Shown piece after piece: positions 26,259-36,241 of a stretch of 64,000 nt of DNA (its first letter is position 1; the number at the start of each line of letters is the position of its first letter). Below the pieces are notes generated by a model. It searched no databases, was not told where the DNA came from, and saw only the letters and a program-made list of their open reading frames with translations. The DNA is from Psychrobacter sp. I-STPA6b (GTDB taxonomy: Bacteria > Pseudomonadota > Gammaproteobacteria > Pseudomonadales > Moraxellaceae). The position numbers and the translations under genes are program-made. The stretch lies in contig NZ_VEWM01000063.1 of NCBI RefSeq assembly GCF_020662265.1, positions 1 through 64,000 of the forward strand, given 5' to 3'.

Positions 26259-28367
26259 GTGACTACTGCACCTATAACACCCGCACGCCTTGAATGGCGA
26301 GAAGATGATATGGGTAATGTTGTACCTGTATCAATCGACTTTGCAGATGTTTATTATTCACTCAGTGATGGGTTAAATGAATCACGCTATGTCTTTGTCC
26401 AGCAAAACCACTTGCCCGAACGCTTTTTATCTCATCTAACAGCACCAGCATATTCTAACAACCCCACATTTAGTATTGCTGAGCTTGGCTTTGGTACAGG
26501 TCTTAATTTATTAGCAACTTGGCAACTATGGCGACAGCTTAAACAGCAACAACAAACAGATAAACGACCACAACCTAGATTGCACTTTATCAGCTTTGAA
26601 AAATATCCTTTAAGCCATGCTGATTTAAAGCGTGCGCTACAATGCTGGCAAGAAAAAGACCCTAGTCTATCCTCTTTAATTGAACAACTGCTGACACTAT
26701 ATCCAACTTTAGTGGCAGGCTGTCATCGTTTACACTTAGAAGATGATGTCACATTGGATTTATGGCTTGGTGATGCCAGTGATAACCTAGCAAAGCTAAA
26801 CAATGATAATGGCGCTTATATTGATGCGTGGTTTCTGGACGGCTTTGCCCCATCATGTAATGAGTCTTTGTGGGCAGAGCAGATTTTTAGCCAAATACAA
26901 CGCTTATCAGCTTATTCAACCACAGTAGCAACGTTTAGCTGTGCTGGCGTGGTTAAACGAGGCTTAAAAGATATCGGCTTTAGTATCCAAAAAGTTAAAG
27001 GCTTTGGACGTAAGCGTGAGATGCTCACTGCTACCCTAACTAACAACCAACTGAATCACCTAGACAACCACTCTGAGAAAAGTTGTAACTCTGAAAATAA
27101 CCACAAAAATGGCAATACTACAAATAACCTTGCTAAGCTATTACAAAAAACACAACCTAGGCAACTTCATCATGTCAGTATTATTGGGGCAGGTATTGCA
27201 GGGTTGAGCACTGCTTGGGCATTAGCAAATCGGGGTATTAAAGTCACCATACTGGAGCAAAATGCACCCTTATCAGGGGCATCAGGCAATCCACGTGCCT
27301 TACTTGCGCCAAAAATGACACCCATTCACCATATTGCAGAACACCTCCACAGTATGGGGTATTTATACAGTCAACGCTATTATCAACAGTTAAACTCCAA
27401 AAACCCAGAAAAAACATCTGTCTTTGAAGCCACAGCAACGCTAGACTTGTTACTCAAAGCAAATGTTGATACCCAACAAATCGCTGATTATCCTGATGGT
27501 ATGGCAACCACACTCAGTGAGGATGACGCAAAAAAATATACAGGTCTGCAACAACAGCCCCTTTTAGATAATCTTTACTTACCACAAGCAGGCTTAGTTA
27601 ACCCAATGGCACTTGCCAATATTATTTTGGCACATCCACTCATTACTCTAAAACCATATCAAGTACAAGAGATACAACCCTATCAAGAAGGACTCTTGCT
27701 TCACTGTATAAACACTAACACTCAATCACAACAAAAAACACAGCAACAAGAATCTAGCCAATCTTCTACTGATGCTGTCATTATCAGTGCAGGAAATCAT
27801 AGCCACCTATTAGATAAACGTATTTTTAAATGTCGGCTTATTCGTGGACAGTTATCATGGCTCACACCAAGCACAGAACAACTGGCACAACTCCCCAAAC
27901 TGCCTCTTAAGTATGGCGGATACTGCGCTTTATTCGATGCTCAGCCCATAGATGCCCATAACAATACTGTTATGGTAGGAAAACCGCAATTTCTCTTTGG
28001 GGCAAGTTTTGTGCGTAATGACACCAGTATAGATAGCCGAGAAAATGAACAACTCAGCAACCGCCAAAAATTGGTGACAGCCATTCCTGCGCTGGAAAAA
28101 GTCATTAGTAATGATAGTCGTGACTGGCAGTCTCGTGTAGGTATTCGCGCCCAAACCCCTGATTACCATCCGATTCTGGGTCAGCTTGATACACAAGGAA
28201 AAGTCTGGACACTATGTGGTATGGGCTCAAAAGGTTTTGCTTTCTCTCCACTATGTGCGCAAGCCCTAGCCGACCAAATGACAGGAAGTTTTGCACCCCT
28301 AAGTAGAGATATGTTAGCACGTCTATCACCACATAGAGCCAGATTACAGACACCTTTAGCTGAGTAA
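26259..28367 (+). CDS. mnmC: Bifunctional tRNA wobble-uridine modification enzyme MnmC
   Basis: 702-aa fusion enzyme completing mnm5s2U34 in tRNA. The N-terminal methyltransferase domain (about 1-245) has the SAM motif ELGFGTGLNLLA near residue 73 and the WFLDGFAPS block. An Asn-rich linker follows, then the FAD oxidoreductase domain with SIIGAGIAGLSTAWAL near residue 306 and VGIRAQTPDYHPILG near the end. The start is GTG with AAGAG upstream. A ~20-residue Gln/Ser-rich insertion (about 485-505) lies in the FAD domain. It lies 51 bp after the YgiM-like gene. Confidence 0.95.
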   Translation: MTTAPITPARLEWREDDMGNVVPVSIDFADVYYSLSDGLNESRYVFVQQNHLPERFLSHLTAPAYSNNPTFSIAELGFGTGLNLLATWQLWRQLKQQQQTDKRPQPRLHFISFEKYPLSHADLKRALQCWQEKDPSLSSLIEQLLTLYPTLVAGCHRLHLEDDVTLDLWLGDASDNLAKLNNDNGAYIDAWFLDGFAPSCNESLWAEQIFSQIQRLSAYSTTVATFSCAGVVKRGLKDIGFSIQKVKGFGRKREMLTATLTNNQLNHLDNHSEKSCNSENNHKNGNTTNNLAKLLQKTQPRQLHHVSIIGAGIAGLSTAWALANRGIKVTILEQNAPLSGASGNPRALLAPKMTPIHHIAEHLHSMGYLYSQRYYQQLNSKNPEKTSVFEATATLDLLLKANVDTQQIADYPDGMATTLSEDDAKKYTGLQQQPLLDNLYLPQAGLVNPMALANIILAHPLITLKPYQVQEIQPYQEGLLLHCINTNTQSQQKTQQQESSQSSTDAVIISAGNHSHLLDKRIFKCRLIRGQLSWLTPSTEQLAQLPKLPLKYGGYCALFDAQPIDAHNNTVMVGKPQFLFGASFVRNDTSIDSRENEQLSNRQKLVTAIPALEKVISNDSRDWQSRVGIRAQTPDYHPILGQLDTQGKVWTLCGMGSKGFAFSPLCAQALADQMTGSFAPLSRDMLARLSPHRARLQTPLAE

Positions 28368-28435
28368 TAAACCTACAGTTTGTAGTTGATAAATTAATGT
28401 AGTTGACAAATTTAGACAGACTCTAAATTCAGTTT

Positions 28436-28975
28436 TTATTTATCTGTCATTTTAGAGCGAATGCTACCAAATAATGAGCCTTCTTCTGATGACTGTTGCT
28501 CTACTAAATGTGTTGTATTTGCACCTGTTGTCGAGTCTGGTGCAACTAAGGCTTGGATTTGGGCTGTATCACGAGTATTTTTTTGAATGGTAATCGCAGC
28601 AAACAAACTCATAGTAAATGACATTAAGTAAAACCCTTTTTCACTTAAACTCAAACTTTCTGCATTAAACAAACCTATAATAATTAATGCCACCGATAAT
28701 GCCAAAGCAGCCCAACTAATCCAATAATATAAGTTTGTGGTTGGTATGCCTTCAGATTTATCTCGCAATGTCTTTTGCAAGCTAATAGCAGCATATAAAC
28801 CCAATGCCAATACTGCCAGATAATAGCCTTTTTCATTCATTTGCATACTGGCTGCATTCCATAAGCCAAATAAATATGCCAAAATTCCAACAAGCATCAC
28901 TGCCCAAGATGCCCCCACATAAGCGGCTGTTGGCTGATAGGCACTTAGCTGATTTCTATCAATAGGGTTATTCAT
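28436..28975 (-). CDS. YiaA/YiaB-like inner-membrane protein
   Basis: 179-aa protein with four membrane helices arranged as two two-helix YiaAB repeats, each with the pattern xxSWAxx...NExGYYL or LSEKGFYL and then A-(A/I)-Q-K-(N/T)-xRD. The N- and C-terminal tails are hydrophilic. Function is unknown; YiaAB domains occur in membrane proteins linked to stress responses. It is convergent with mnmC. Confidence 0.8.
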   Translation of the reverse strand: MNNPIDRNQLSAYQPTAAYVGASWAVMLVGILAYLFGLWNAASMQMNEKGYYLAVLALGLYAAISLQKTLRDKSEGIPTTNLYYWISWAALALSVALIIIGLFNAESLSLSEKGFYLMSFTMSLFAAITIQKNTRDTAQIQALVAPDSTTGANTTHLVEQQSSEEGSLFGSIRSKMTDK

Positions 28976-29190
28976 GGTTATCCTTATTTATCCTAACTCA
29001 TTATATTTGCGTATCATATATCGTCATATGATTTATAGTCTTAATAGTTAGCAATCAATCATTAGGTAGTTGTGACTGGCTTTACTTTATCTTATCATGG
29101 TAATAAGTAAATAGATATTTGATTCATCATCCGCTACTAGGGTCTAAATACTACTCATATAAACATATAAAATACTTACTGTGAGCCATT

Positions 29191-29838
29191 ATGTCGTTTG
29201 TTGCTCTACTGATTCTACTCAGCCTTATCTTGGTTGTACCTTTATTTTTTGTACTTAAAGAGCGCAGTATCCATCAACAAAAGGATATGGCTCAACGTCA
29301 TCGTCAATATTTACAACAACAGGCCCTTGCTCAAGCCAAGCAAAACCAAACTAACACGACTCAACCTAATCATAGTCATACAGATGATACAAAAATAACC
29401 ACTTCTAACTTACCAGTGATTCAGTTTTCGAAACAGCATCCTTATGTCAAACTATTACATAGCCAGAATGTGCCACAGAGCTTTCGCCTTATCATGGATG
29501 AGATTGGAGAGCAGTATGAATCCACACACCATGAGCAACTCACTGAATCACAACTCTTTACACTAAATAAGCTGATTGATATTCGTATTCCTGAGCTTAT
29601 TAACAACTATCTACAACTTGATAAAAACTATGCTAACTCTGTCATTATCAATAAACAGCTAAACGCTACCAGCTATGATGTGGTGATGACACAGCTACAA
29701 TCCATTTTGGACTTTAGCAAACGACTCAATATGCAAAGCCAAAGTGGTGTCGTTGATAAACTACTTGCTAGCCAGCTATATTTAGAGCAGATATACCAAG
29801 ATAGTGGCATGAAAAGTGACTCTCTGTCATTAAAGTAA
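29191..29838 (+). CDS. Hypothetical single-pass membrane protein
   Basis: 215-aa protein not recognised. One N-terminal membrane helix (residues 3-22), a Gln/His/Asn-rich linker (30-75), and a helical cytoplasmic domain (80-205) with ESQLFTLNKLIDIRIPELINNYLQL. The latter resembles helical-bundle tails seen in bacterial membrane-associated proteins, but no named domain is clear. It has its own promoter region; a TAGGGTCT motif lies about 50 bp upstream. Confidence 0.6.
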   Translation: MSFVALLILLSLILVVPLFFVLKERSIHQQKDMAQRHRQYLQQQALAQAKQNQTNTTQPNHSHTDDTKITTSNLPVIQFSKQHPYVKLLHSQNVPQSFRLIMDEIGEQYESTHHEQLTESQLFTLNKLIDIRIPELINNYLQLDKNYANSVIINKQLNATSYDVVMTQLQSILDFSKRLNMQSQSGVVDKLLASQLYLEQIYQDSGMKSDSLSLK

Positions 29839-29907
29839 CAATATATTCACGAATTGAGTTTTCTCAAACTGATGGCAATATCTGTTAATCATACCACTCA
29901 GTATAAA

Positions 29908-30894
29908 TCATTCCTTTACTTTTGCCCGAATACGATAACGACGCAACTTTGGAGTATGTTGCTTTGATTGTGCTGATTTTGGTTTTAATGAGCCCAGATA
30001 AATTGCCAACATGGTCAGTCCTGCACCAATCCATTGCATCATATTAATTGGCTTATGTAGCCACACATAGTCTATTAACAGTGCTGCGACTGGCTCACTA
30101 AGTAATAATAACCCAGTAATACTCAATGATAGTTTTGGAATACTATAAGCAATCAGCCCCCATGCTAAACACTGCATAACAGTACCATATATCACAATCC
30201 AGCCAACCTCTGCCATAGAATTGGGCAGTATATGCCCTGAGTCAAACCACAACATTGGTATTATCATTGCTAACACGCCCCCAATACTCACGCGTTGCAT
30301 CAATTGTAAAATAGGGGTTGGCTGTGCCTCATGGGTAAGACGAATAAACAACATCGACAGTGCTAACATCGCACCAGAGCTAATTCCTGTAATAAAACCA
30401 ATCGCTGCCTGATGGTTATGTGCAAACTCAGGACTGGCAATCATCACCACACCAAACATCGCCAATAACAAACTAAACCACTGTAGAAATGATAATCTCT
30501 CATGAAAAAAGACAAAACCAATGGCCGTTAAAAAGAAAATTTGCAAACTATTGAGTAATGTAGAGATACCCGGTCCAACGGCATAAATGCTTTCATGCCA
30601 TAATGCCAAGTCCAGACCCAACAGTGCCCCTGATAATAGAGCATATCCCCGCGCTTTACGTGACTGTGTTTTACATAATTGCGCTTTACATGATGATGTA
30701 TTAGATAGCATCTGAGCATCAGTTGGCTTTTTTAGCTGAGCTAAAATGGTAAATACCACACCTGCTACCGCTAAACGCCAAAATGACATGGCATAACCAC
30801 CGACCTGTACATGTGCTACAATCAAACTGCCCAATCCAAAAATGATACAGCCTACAATCAGCCCAATTGAAGCACGGCGAGTCGTTAATGCCAT
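29908..30894 (-). CDS. DMT-family (EamA) exporter
   Basis: 328-aa inner-membrane protein with ten predicted helices in two EamA repeats (SFWRLAVAGVVF in the first; LSITGLLLLSEPVAALL in the second). Drug/metabolite transporters export amino acids, nucleobases or similar; the substrate is unknown. The ATG at 30894 is chosen because AGGGGA lies directly upstream and the earlier in-frame ATG adds 21 atypical residues. A His/Lys-rich cytoplasmic loop (SNTSSCKAQLCKTQSRKARG) between helices is unusual. The C-terminus is strongly basic. Confidence 0.88.
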   Translation of the reverse strand: MALTTRRASIGLIVGCIIFGLGSLIVAHVQVGGYAMSFWRLAVAGVVFTILAQLKKPTDAQMLSNTSSCKAQLCKTQSRKARGYALLSGALLGLDLALWHESIYAVGPGISTLLNSLQIFFLTAIGFVFFHERLSFLQWFSLLLAMFGVVMIASPEFAHNHQAAIGFITGISSGAMLALSMLFIRLTHEAQPTPILQLMQRVSIGGVLAMIIPMLWFDSGHILPNSMAEVGWIVIYGTVMQCLAWGLIAYSIPKLSLSITGLLLLSEPVAALLIDYVWLHKPINMMQWIGAGLTMLAIYLGSLKPKSAQSKQHTPKLRRYRIRAKVKE

Positions 30895-31280
30895 AAAATA
30901 TCCCCTAACATAAGCGCTATAAAGTACTATCGCCAACTCAAGATAATACCGTGACAAAGAAAACGAGCGAAGGTGTAACTGTTCTTATAAAAGCAGGTAC
31001 TGCAAGCAAGTTTGACTTTGTGCCAGTCTTGTATGAAGCCGACTAGAAAACTCCAATCTTATAACACTTCTAAAGAACTTCCTATCCTTAACTATAACTT
31101 GTATTAAACCAACTATAACAATTGTCTTTTCGGCTTAATGCTCTGACATTACTCACGCTAATGCTTGAGATTTTCTTTGACAGGTTGCTATATACAATAG
31201 CAATTGTTCAAGCTCTTGATTTATGGTTAAATAACCAGCAACTATCACTCTAAAACACAACCTCAACGCGGATATAAATT
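30895..31280. other. Intergenic stretch between divergent genes
   Basis: 386 bp. It must hold the promoters of the exporter (minus) and lipoprotein (plus). I see no open frame, repeat or strong hairpin. Confidence 0.5.
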
Positions 31281-31913
31281 ATGAAATCAACATTGCCAAC
31301 GGCAGGATATTCTATTTTTCGTATCTGTTCAGTTGCCCTACTGAGCATTTGCACTTTAGCCGCCTGTGAAAAGCAACCAGATAGTGACAGCTCTGAAGAT
31401 ATCAAAATCACCAAAATCACACCACCAGAAAATAGTGAGCAGGACAACTTGTCTACAGAAGCAGAGGTGACCACACCTCAAACCACTGAATCAACAGACT
31501 TAACAGAGCCAGAAACTCAAGTCACCGAAGTAGAAGTACTAAGCAATGATGACCTACCTCCCATCTCCCAAGAAGCTGGAGGACAACAAACAGAAATGAT
31601 AGCAGATGACATTACCAAAGAAGCTCAAATTACTGATGTGGACTATCGCAGTGAGTCTGGTGAAACGCTTAAGGTAACATTCCAAACCTCTGCCATTGAT
31701 GAGCTACAGGCGAACGTTACCCTACCTTCTGGTAAAAAAATACTACTAACAGCACCGGAAGGACAAGGCAATAACCCTACCTATCGCTCAACAGATGGTA
31801 GTATTGAGCTGGTCAGTCATGGTGGCGGTGGCTCAGTTGACTTGGTACAAAATGGCAAGGTTGTCAACTTTAATGCCATTAGTGCCGAAGCAGAAGTTGT
31901 GGTACAACAATAG
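31281..31913 (+). CDS. Lipoprotein with possible MliC-like C-terminal domain
   Basis: 210-aa protein with a lipobox (LAAC, residues ~26-29), so it is membrane-anchored after processing. The N-terminal half is an acidic Glu/Thr/Asp-rich linker (30-110). The C-terminal ~85 residues are beta-rich: LKVTFQTSAIDELQANVTLP, KKILLTAPEGQGNNPTYRS and GSIELVSHGGGGSVDLVQNG. This strand order resembles MliC/PliC lysozyme-inhibitor domains (saSGxxY followed by WxKGxxAxL), but the usual cysteines and the key SGxxY serine are not clear. The link is tentative. Confidence 0.55.
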   Translation: MKSTLPTAGYSIFRICSVALLSICTLAACEKQPDSDSSEDIKITKITPPENSEQDNLSTEAEVTTPQTTESTDLTEPETQVTEVEVLSNDDLPPISQEAGGQQTEMIADDITKEAQITDVDYRSESGETLKVTFQTSAIDELQANVTLPSGKKILLTAPEGQGNNPTYRSTDGSIELVSHGGGGSVDLVQNGKVVNFNAISAEAEVVVQQ

Positions 31914-31976
31914 ACGACAAGAAACATAGACCAACAAATAATAAGTAGTTTCATAAAAGTTATAAGAAAATAACAA

Positions 31977-32020
31977 AAAGGGCGAACTGTACCACATTGC
32001 ATACAGCTCGCCCTCTTGTT
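31977..32020. terminator. Terminator between convergent genes
   Basis: 13-bp stem AGGGCGAACTGTA / TACAGCTCGCCCT with one mismatch, 10-nt loop. On the minus strand it is followed by TTTTTG, so it mainly serves the gene at 32089. Confidence 0.8.
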
Positions 32021-32088
32021 AAAAACCTGTACTCATACACACATCATACAATGATATCCCTTTTAGGCTCTGAACTACTTTGCTACAT

Positions 32089-32970
32089 TTATTGGTTGGA
32101 TGTAGCGCGCTGGCTATCTGCTAACCTACCCACAACCTTCACAGCAATACTCCCACCAGGAATCAGCTCTCCTGCCAAATCTGCACTAATATCTACTAAC
32201 ATCTCCCGAGTTAACAGCTGGTTAATTTTATCTTTGTACCACTCACCGTTTTCAATAACATCTCCTGTTAGTCCATTGACCTCAATCACACCTGTCTTAT
32301 CAGCCGTTCCCCACACAAACTCAAAAGCAAAAACAGGAACTAAAAATAAATACAACTTTTCAAACACAATGCTATTTTTATGAACATCATGAGCATTCAC
32401 CGCTTCACTATTTAATACCGCACACGCTTGCTGTATCGCCGCCTGTTGTGGCAGTAATGGCTCAATGACATTATTACCTTCTTCTACCCTACTTATCTCT
32501 TCAAATTTATACTTTTCCGCATAACTGGCAAATACTTCTGCTCTGATATCACGTTTTAGACCATCAAGGAGTCGATCATAATATATTTTACGATGACATG
32601 ACTCCAGCGCAGGAATGTCAATACGCGCTTTCTCTTTATTGCGAGTCACCTCATATGTCTCCCCCTCTATCTGGATAGACTGCACAAAGGGATTATGTAC
32701 GGGTACCTGATAGGTAATTTGACAATCATAATCTACAGACTTAACCGCCTCAATATGCCAAAATGGCTCAAGACGACGATCAATACGAGACAGCTGAACT
32801 GTATCTTCTTTTGGTCTTTTTAATGGGTTAAGCTTTGCCATCATACCAAATGCATTAAGCTTCTTTTTTTCTGCCTGTTCCTGAGCCGCCCTAAATGTAT
32901 AGACTTCATCAAATAAAAAAATCTTACTTGCCTCATCTTTAATCAAGATTTCTTGTTGTATTGTTGCCAT
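32089..32970 (-). CDS. Hypothetical cytoplasmic protein
   Basis: 293-aa protein that I do not recognise. No signal peptide or membrane helix. Residues 1-90 are mixed with a basic patch (EKKKLNAF, NPLKRPKED) and RRLEPFWHIEA. Residues ~105-160 contain ALESCHRKIYYDRLLDG. The C-terminal part (205-260) is beta-rich, FLVPVFAFEFVWGTADKTGVIEV then GLTGDVIENGEWY, a pattern recalling PepSY-like or membrane-protein-associated domains. It ends with a helix. It stands 41 bp downstream of ubiA but could be read with it. Confidence 0.6.
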   Translation of the reverse strand: MATIQQEILIKDEASKIFLFDEVYTFRAAQEQAEKKKLNAFGMMAKLNPLKRPKEDTVQLSRIDRRLEPFWHIEAVKSVDYDCQITYQVPVHNPFVQSIQIEGETYEVTRNKEKARIDIPALESCHRKIYYDRLLDGLKRDIRAEVFASYAEKYKFEEISRVEEGNNVIEPLLPQQAAIQQACAVLNSEAVNAHDVHKNSIVFEKLYLFLVPVFAFEFVWGTADKTGVIEVNGLTGDVIENGEWYKDKINQLLTREMLVDISADLAGELIPGGSIAVKVVGRLADSQRATSNQ

Positions 32971-33010
32971 ATTCTATATCCTTAAAATTATAAACATTAA
33001 TGATGCAAAA

Positions 33011-33949
33011 CTAACCACTCAAAGCTAGCCAAGCACAGCTTACTGCCACCACTGCAAATATATAACGTCCTACCCAAATATTAGCTAAAAATGCTTGAAA
33101 GCATGGCAATGGCTCACGGCTAAGACATTTTTTATTCTGTTTCGAAAACATCATCGCTACCAAGCCTAACGCAAAAATAGGAATAAGCCCCAATTTAGTA
33201 GGCGCAAAGTAGTGCCAAAATACAATCCCCATAATCAACAAAAATAGTGTTTGCAAAATAGCAATAATCAGCACATCAAAGCGTCCAAACAAAATAGCAG
33301 TGGATTTCACCCCAATCTGTAAATCCTCAGCCCTATCAGCCATCGCATACTGGGTATCATACGCCACCGTCCAGCACATATAGGCAACAAACAATAGCCA
33401 ACACCAAATATCAGGCGAGCCTTGAATGGCAACGTATGCCATCGGAATTGCCCAACCAAAGGCTGCTGCCAAAAATACCTGTGGCAGATGAGTAAAACGT
33501 TTCATAAAGGGATAAATAAATGCCAATGCCACTGCTATTAATGACCAATAAAAAACCTGCACCGGTAAAAAAAATAGCAAACTGGCACTAATCCACGATA
33601 AAATCAAAAATGTCCATACTGCATCTCGCCCACGCAGTCGCCCATCTGCTAAAGGTCGTCCTTTAGTACGATTGACATGACTGTCAACTTTGCGGTCAGC
33701 AAAGTCATTAATCGCACAGCCTGCCGCCCGCATGAGTATCGCTCCAGTTGCAAAAATCACAAATACCTTTAAACTGGGCAACCCTGCCATCTGACCAGTA
33801 GCTTGTGCCTGTCCCATCGCAGCAAGCATCACTCCCCAAAGTGTTGGCCATAAAAGCAGTTCAATACCCACAGGCTTATCAAAGCGGGTAAGCTGAATAA
33901 ACGCATAAAGCTTATCTTTTAGGCTGAAGGACGATTGATTGGCTATCAT
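33011..33949 (-). CDS. ubiA: 4-hydroxybenzoate octaprenyltransferase
   Basis: 312-aa membrane prenyltransferase that attaches the polyprenyl tail to 4-hydroxybenzoate in ubiquinone synthesis. Both Asp-rich motifs are present: NDFADRKVD (near 80) and [13 protein letters not shown] (near 200), which bind the Mg-diphosphate. Nine helices are expected. It is the last gene of the uppP-rsmJ operon, 6 bp after the preceding stop. No ubiC is adjacent. Confidence 0.95.
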   Translation of the reverse strand: MIANQSSFSLKDKLYAFIQLTRFDKPVGIELLLWPTLWGVMLAAMGQAQATGQMAGLPSLKVFVIFATGAILMRAAGCAINDFADRKVDSHVNRTKGRPLADGRLRGRDAVWTFLILSWISASLLFFLPVQVFYWSLIAVALAFIYPFMKRFTHLPQVFLAAAFGWAIPMAYVAIQGSPDIWCWLLFVAYMCWTVAYDTQYAMADRAEDLQIGVKSTAILFGRFDVLIIAILQTLFLLIMGIVFWHYFAPTKLGLIPIFALGLVAMMFSKQNKKCLSREPLPCFQAFLANIWVGRYIFAVVAVSCAWLALSG

Positions 33950-33955
33950 GTTTGC

Positions 33956-34261
33956 TCACTTATCATTTGCTGCGTTTTGTTCCTCATTGACCTGTTGCCA
34001 AAGCTGTGTTGCCTCAATCAAGGATAGCTCGGGAAATTTCTGGCGTAAGGCTTTGATAGCAGATACTTTCTCTTTATCACGTAAGTGCTGTCGTAAATAA
34101 GCTAAATACTGCTCACGACTACCCAGCTCCTGCAAACGCTTCTTGAGCTGTGTTACTTGTTGACGATAGGCAATGTTTTTTATAAATAAAACAACCACCA
34201 TTATCACCACCATAATTAGCCATAAATACACAGCAATAAGGCTTAGATTAATCTTCATCAT
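33956..34261 (-). CDS. Small membrane protein with L7/L12-CTD-like helix pair
   Basis: 101-aa protein: one N-terminal membrane helix (residues 7-28), a Lys/Gln/Arg-rich coiled segment (33-60), and a C-terminal KVSAIKALRQKFPELSLIEATQLWQQV (about 65-91). The last part resembles the helix-turn-helix portion of the ribosomal L7/L12 C-terminal domain (xxAIKxxRxxxxLxLxEAxxLV), a motif found in several small membrane proteins of unknown role. The start overlaps the rsmJ stop by 4 bases (ATGA), so translation is coupled. Confidence 0.65.
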   Translation of the reverse strand: MMKINLSLIAVYLWLIMVVIMVVVLFIKNIAYRQQVTQLKKRLQELGSREQYLAYLRQHLRDKEKVSAIKALRQKFPELSLIEATQLWQQVNEEQNAANDK

Positions 34262-35166
34262 ATCCCCCTAGCAAAATACCCATCAAAGCGTATCACTGCA
34301 TTTTGCCAGCTTTCATCTGCCATCTGTTCAGCAAAATTTGGGGCATTTACAGGGCGTTTGACCACCACTCGCCCACCCTGTTTTAATACAGATAAAGCGT
34401 TATCTAATAACTGCCGTTGTACTTGCAGATTAGGCGGAGCAACCAAACCATGCAATGCCTGCATGTGTTTGCCAACTTTTGCCCCTTTACCCGTTTGGCT
34501 ATTTTCATAACTGTCATCAGGAAACATTGGGTCAAGATAAACCACATCGACTTTTTGTGTGCTTTTTAATGCTAAATAATCGCTTGCCTCTATACAAACA
34601 ATATTTAGCCGAGCCATCAGTTTTTGCCAGTTCTTTTCTTTTGCCATTTTCTGCTGTTCAGCCAACAATAATAGCGCCAATACTGGCTGTTGCTCTAGCA
34701 TGCTGACACTTGCACCACCACTTGCCAATATCAAGCTATCATGTCCAAAGCCTGCGGTAGCATCAATCACCGTAGACTCTGAGGTTAGCTTACTTGCCTG
34801 TAATAACAGCTCTGACTTACGTCCTGCACTGACAATACGTCGCTGTAAACTTGCCCAATTTGGTGCGACACTCATACCCTCAATAAGTAGTGACAACTGC
34901 CCTTTTTCATCAATAATCAATAATGGCTGTTGATATTGCTCACTAAGTTTTTGGCGGTTTTTTTGGCTCAGTTTTATATTGCTTGGCTGATAATCAAGTT
35001 TAATAGGCAAATGATGTGTGGCTATCAAATCAGAAACAACCGCCAGTTGCTCGTTAACCACTGTTGGCAATTTTTCTTGCTCGCCATTGTGTCCACTTGC
35101 ATAAATTAGTGGATAGCAATTTACTTGTGTATTTATGTTAGGTTGTTTGCTCATCATGCAATACAT
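34258..35166 (-). CDS. rsmJ: 16S rRNA (guanine-1516-N2) methyltransferase
   Basis: 302-aa SAM-dependent methyltransferase. The SAM loop is VIDATAGFGHDSLILASGG (near 136); the family block VVYLDPMFPDDSY gives the NPPY-like catalytic motif; VVVKRP near the end is also typical of RsmJ. At 302 aa it is longer than the ~250-aa E. coli enzyme, with a ~60-residue N-terminal part. Start sites at M1, M4 or M5 are all possible; AAGGG sits closest to M1. The ATG overlaps the uppP stop by one base (TAATG). Confidence 0.9.
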   Translation of the reverse strand: MYCMMSKQPNINTQVNCYPLIYASGHNGEQEKLPTVVNEQLAVVSDLIATHHLPIKLDYQPSNIKLSQKNRQKLSEQYQQPLLIIDEKGQLSLLIEGMSVAPNWASLQRRIVSAGRKSELLLQASKLTSESTVIDATAGFGHDSLILASGGASVSMLEQQPVLALLLLAEQQKMAKEKNWQKLMARLNIVCIEASDYLALKSTQKVDVVYLDPMFPDDSYENSQTGKGAKVGKHMQALHGLVAPPNLQVQRQLLDNALSVLKQGGRVVVKRPVNAPNFAEQMADESWQNAVIRFDGYFARGI

Positions 35167-36008
35167 TACCCTTCAATATCATAGCCAAATACCAATGCTG
35201 CTACCAACACCAAAACACCCGTAGCAATACGCAACCATGCAAAAATAGTAAAGTCTCGGCGAGACACCCAATCTACTAGCCAACGAATACACCACAATGC
35301 CACCACAAAAGATACCAACGTACCCACACCCAATATCATCCAATCTTGTGAGCTAGTCAGTGCATCTTTGTGCTTGAGCAAGTCAAGCAATCCTGCACCA
35401 ATTAATACAGGAATCCCTAAAAAGAAGGAAAATTCTGCTGCCGCTTTACGCGATACACCTAGCCACAACGCACCAATAATGGTTGAGCCCGAGCGAGATG
35501 TTCCGGGAATTAATGCCAAACACTGAAACAAACCAATCATCAATGCCGTTTTTAGGTTAATGTCTTCTGCCTCTTTTGCAATGATGGCTTTAGGGCGTTT
35601 TTCTACATAGAAAATCAATAAACCACCGATAATTAACATCACTGAAACGGTATATGGGTTAAACAAATAGGCTTTGATTTCATCAGCAAAGGTAAAACCC
35701 AGTATCATCACTGGAATAGTTGCTACAATCAAACTTAGCCCCAACTGACGAGGATTTGCCAAACCTTCTGCCTTTCCAGTAAGCAAGCCCATAAACGCAT
35801 GCCAAAGCCTGCCCCAATAGTTATAAATCACCGCCAAAATAGCGCCAAGCTGGATAACGACAATAAACAAATCTGCTTTTTCTTTTGTCCAAAAATCCAT
35901 GACATCAGCAGATAAAATCAAATATCCTGTGCTAGATATGGGCAGAAACTCAGTAATACCCTCAACAATGCCCATAATAATGGCTTTGATAAATAATAAA
36001 ATATCCAC
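35166..36008 (-). CDS. uppP: Undecaprenyl-diphosphate phosphatase
   Basis: 280-aa polytopic enzyme of the BacA family that recycles the lipid carrier for peptidoglycan, and confers bacitracin tolerance when abundant. Signatures: GIVEGITEFLPISSTGYL (residues 13-30) with the catalytic Glu and the PGTSRSGST loop (near 168). The start is GTG, supported by AGAGGT upstream and by alignment of the following MIVEG-like segment. It is first gene of the operon uppP-rsmJ-small membrane protein-ubiA. Confidence 0.95.
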   Translation of the reverse strand: MDILLFIKAIIMGIVEGITEFLPISSTGYLILSADVMDFWTKEKADLFIVVIQLGAILAVIYNYWGRLWHAFMGLLTGKAEGLANPRQLGLSLIVATIPVMILGFTFADEIKAYLFNPYTVSVMLIIGGLLIFYVEKRPKAIIAKEAEDINLKTALMIGLFQCLALIPGTSRSGSTIIGALWLGVSRKAAAEFSFFLGIPVLIGAGLLDLLKHKDALTSSQDWMILGVGTLVSFVVALWCIRWLVDWVSRRDFTIFAWLRIATGVLVLVAALVFGYDIEG

Positions 36009-36162
36009 TGACGTTGACCTCTATAATAATTTTTCATCACTAAAAATAATTAATGTATAGCTTATACCATCACTGCACAAATACAAACTCCTACAGCTAA
36101 AATATCATCTAGTAGGTATGAAATAGTAGGTATAAAACAACTTCTTACTTTATCCAGCAATA

Positions 36163-36193
36163 AAAAAACACCATCTTTAAGATGGTGTTTTTT
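36163..36193 (-). terminator. Terminator of the PliG gene
   Basis: 13-bp stem AAAAAACACCATC / GATGGTGTTTTTT; on the minus strand it ends in a T-run. It separates pliG from the uppP operon. Confidence 0.9.
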
Positions 36194-36241
36194 ATTTAGA
36201 CCAATACAGTAAATTCATTGGTCAATTTTGGCAACGAGCCA

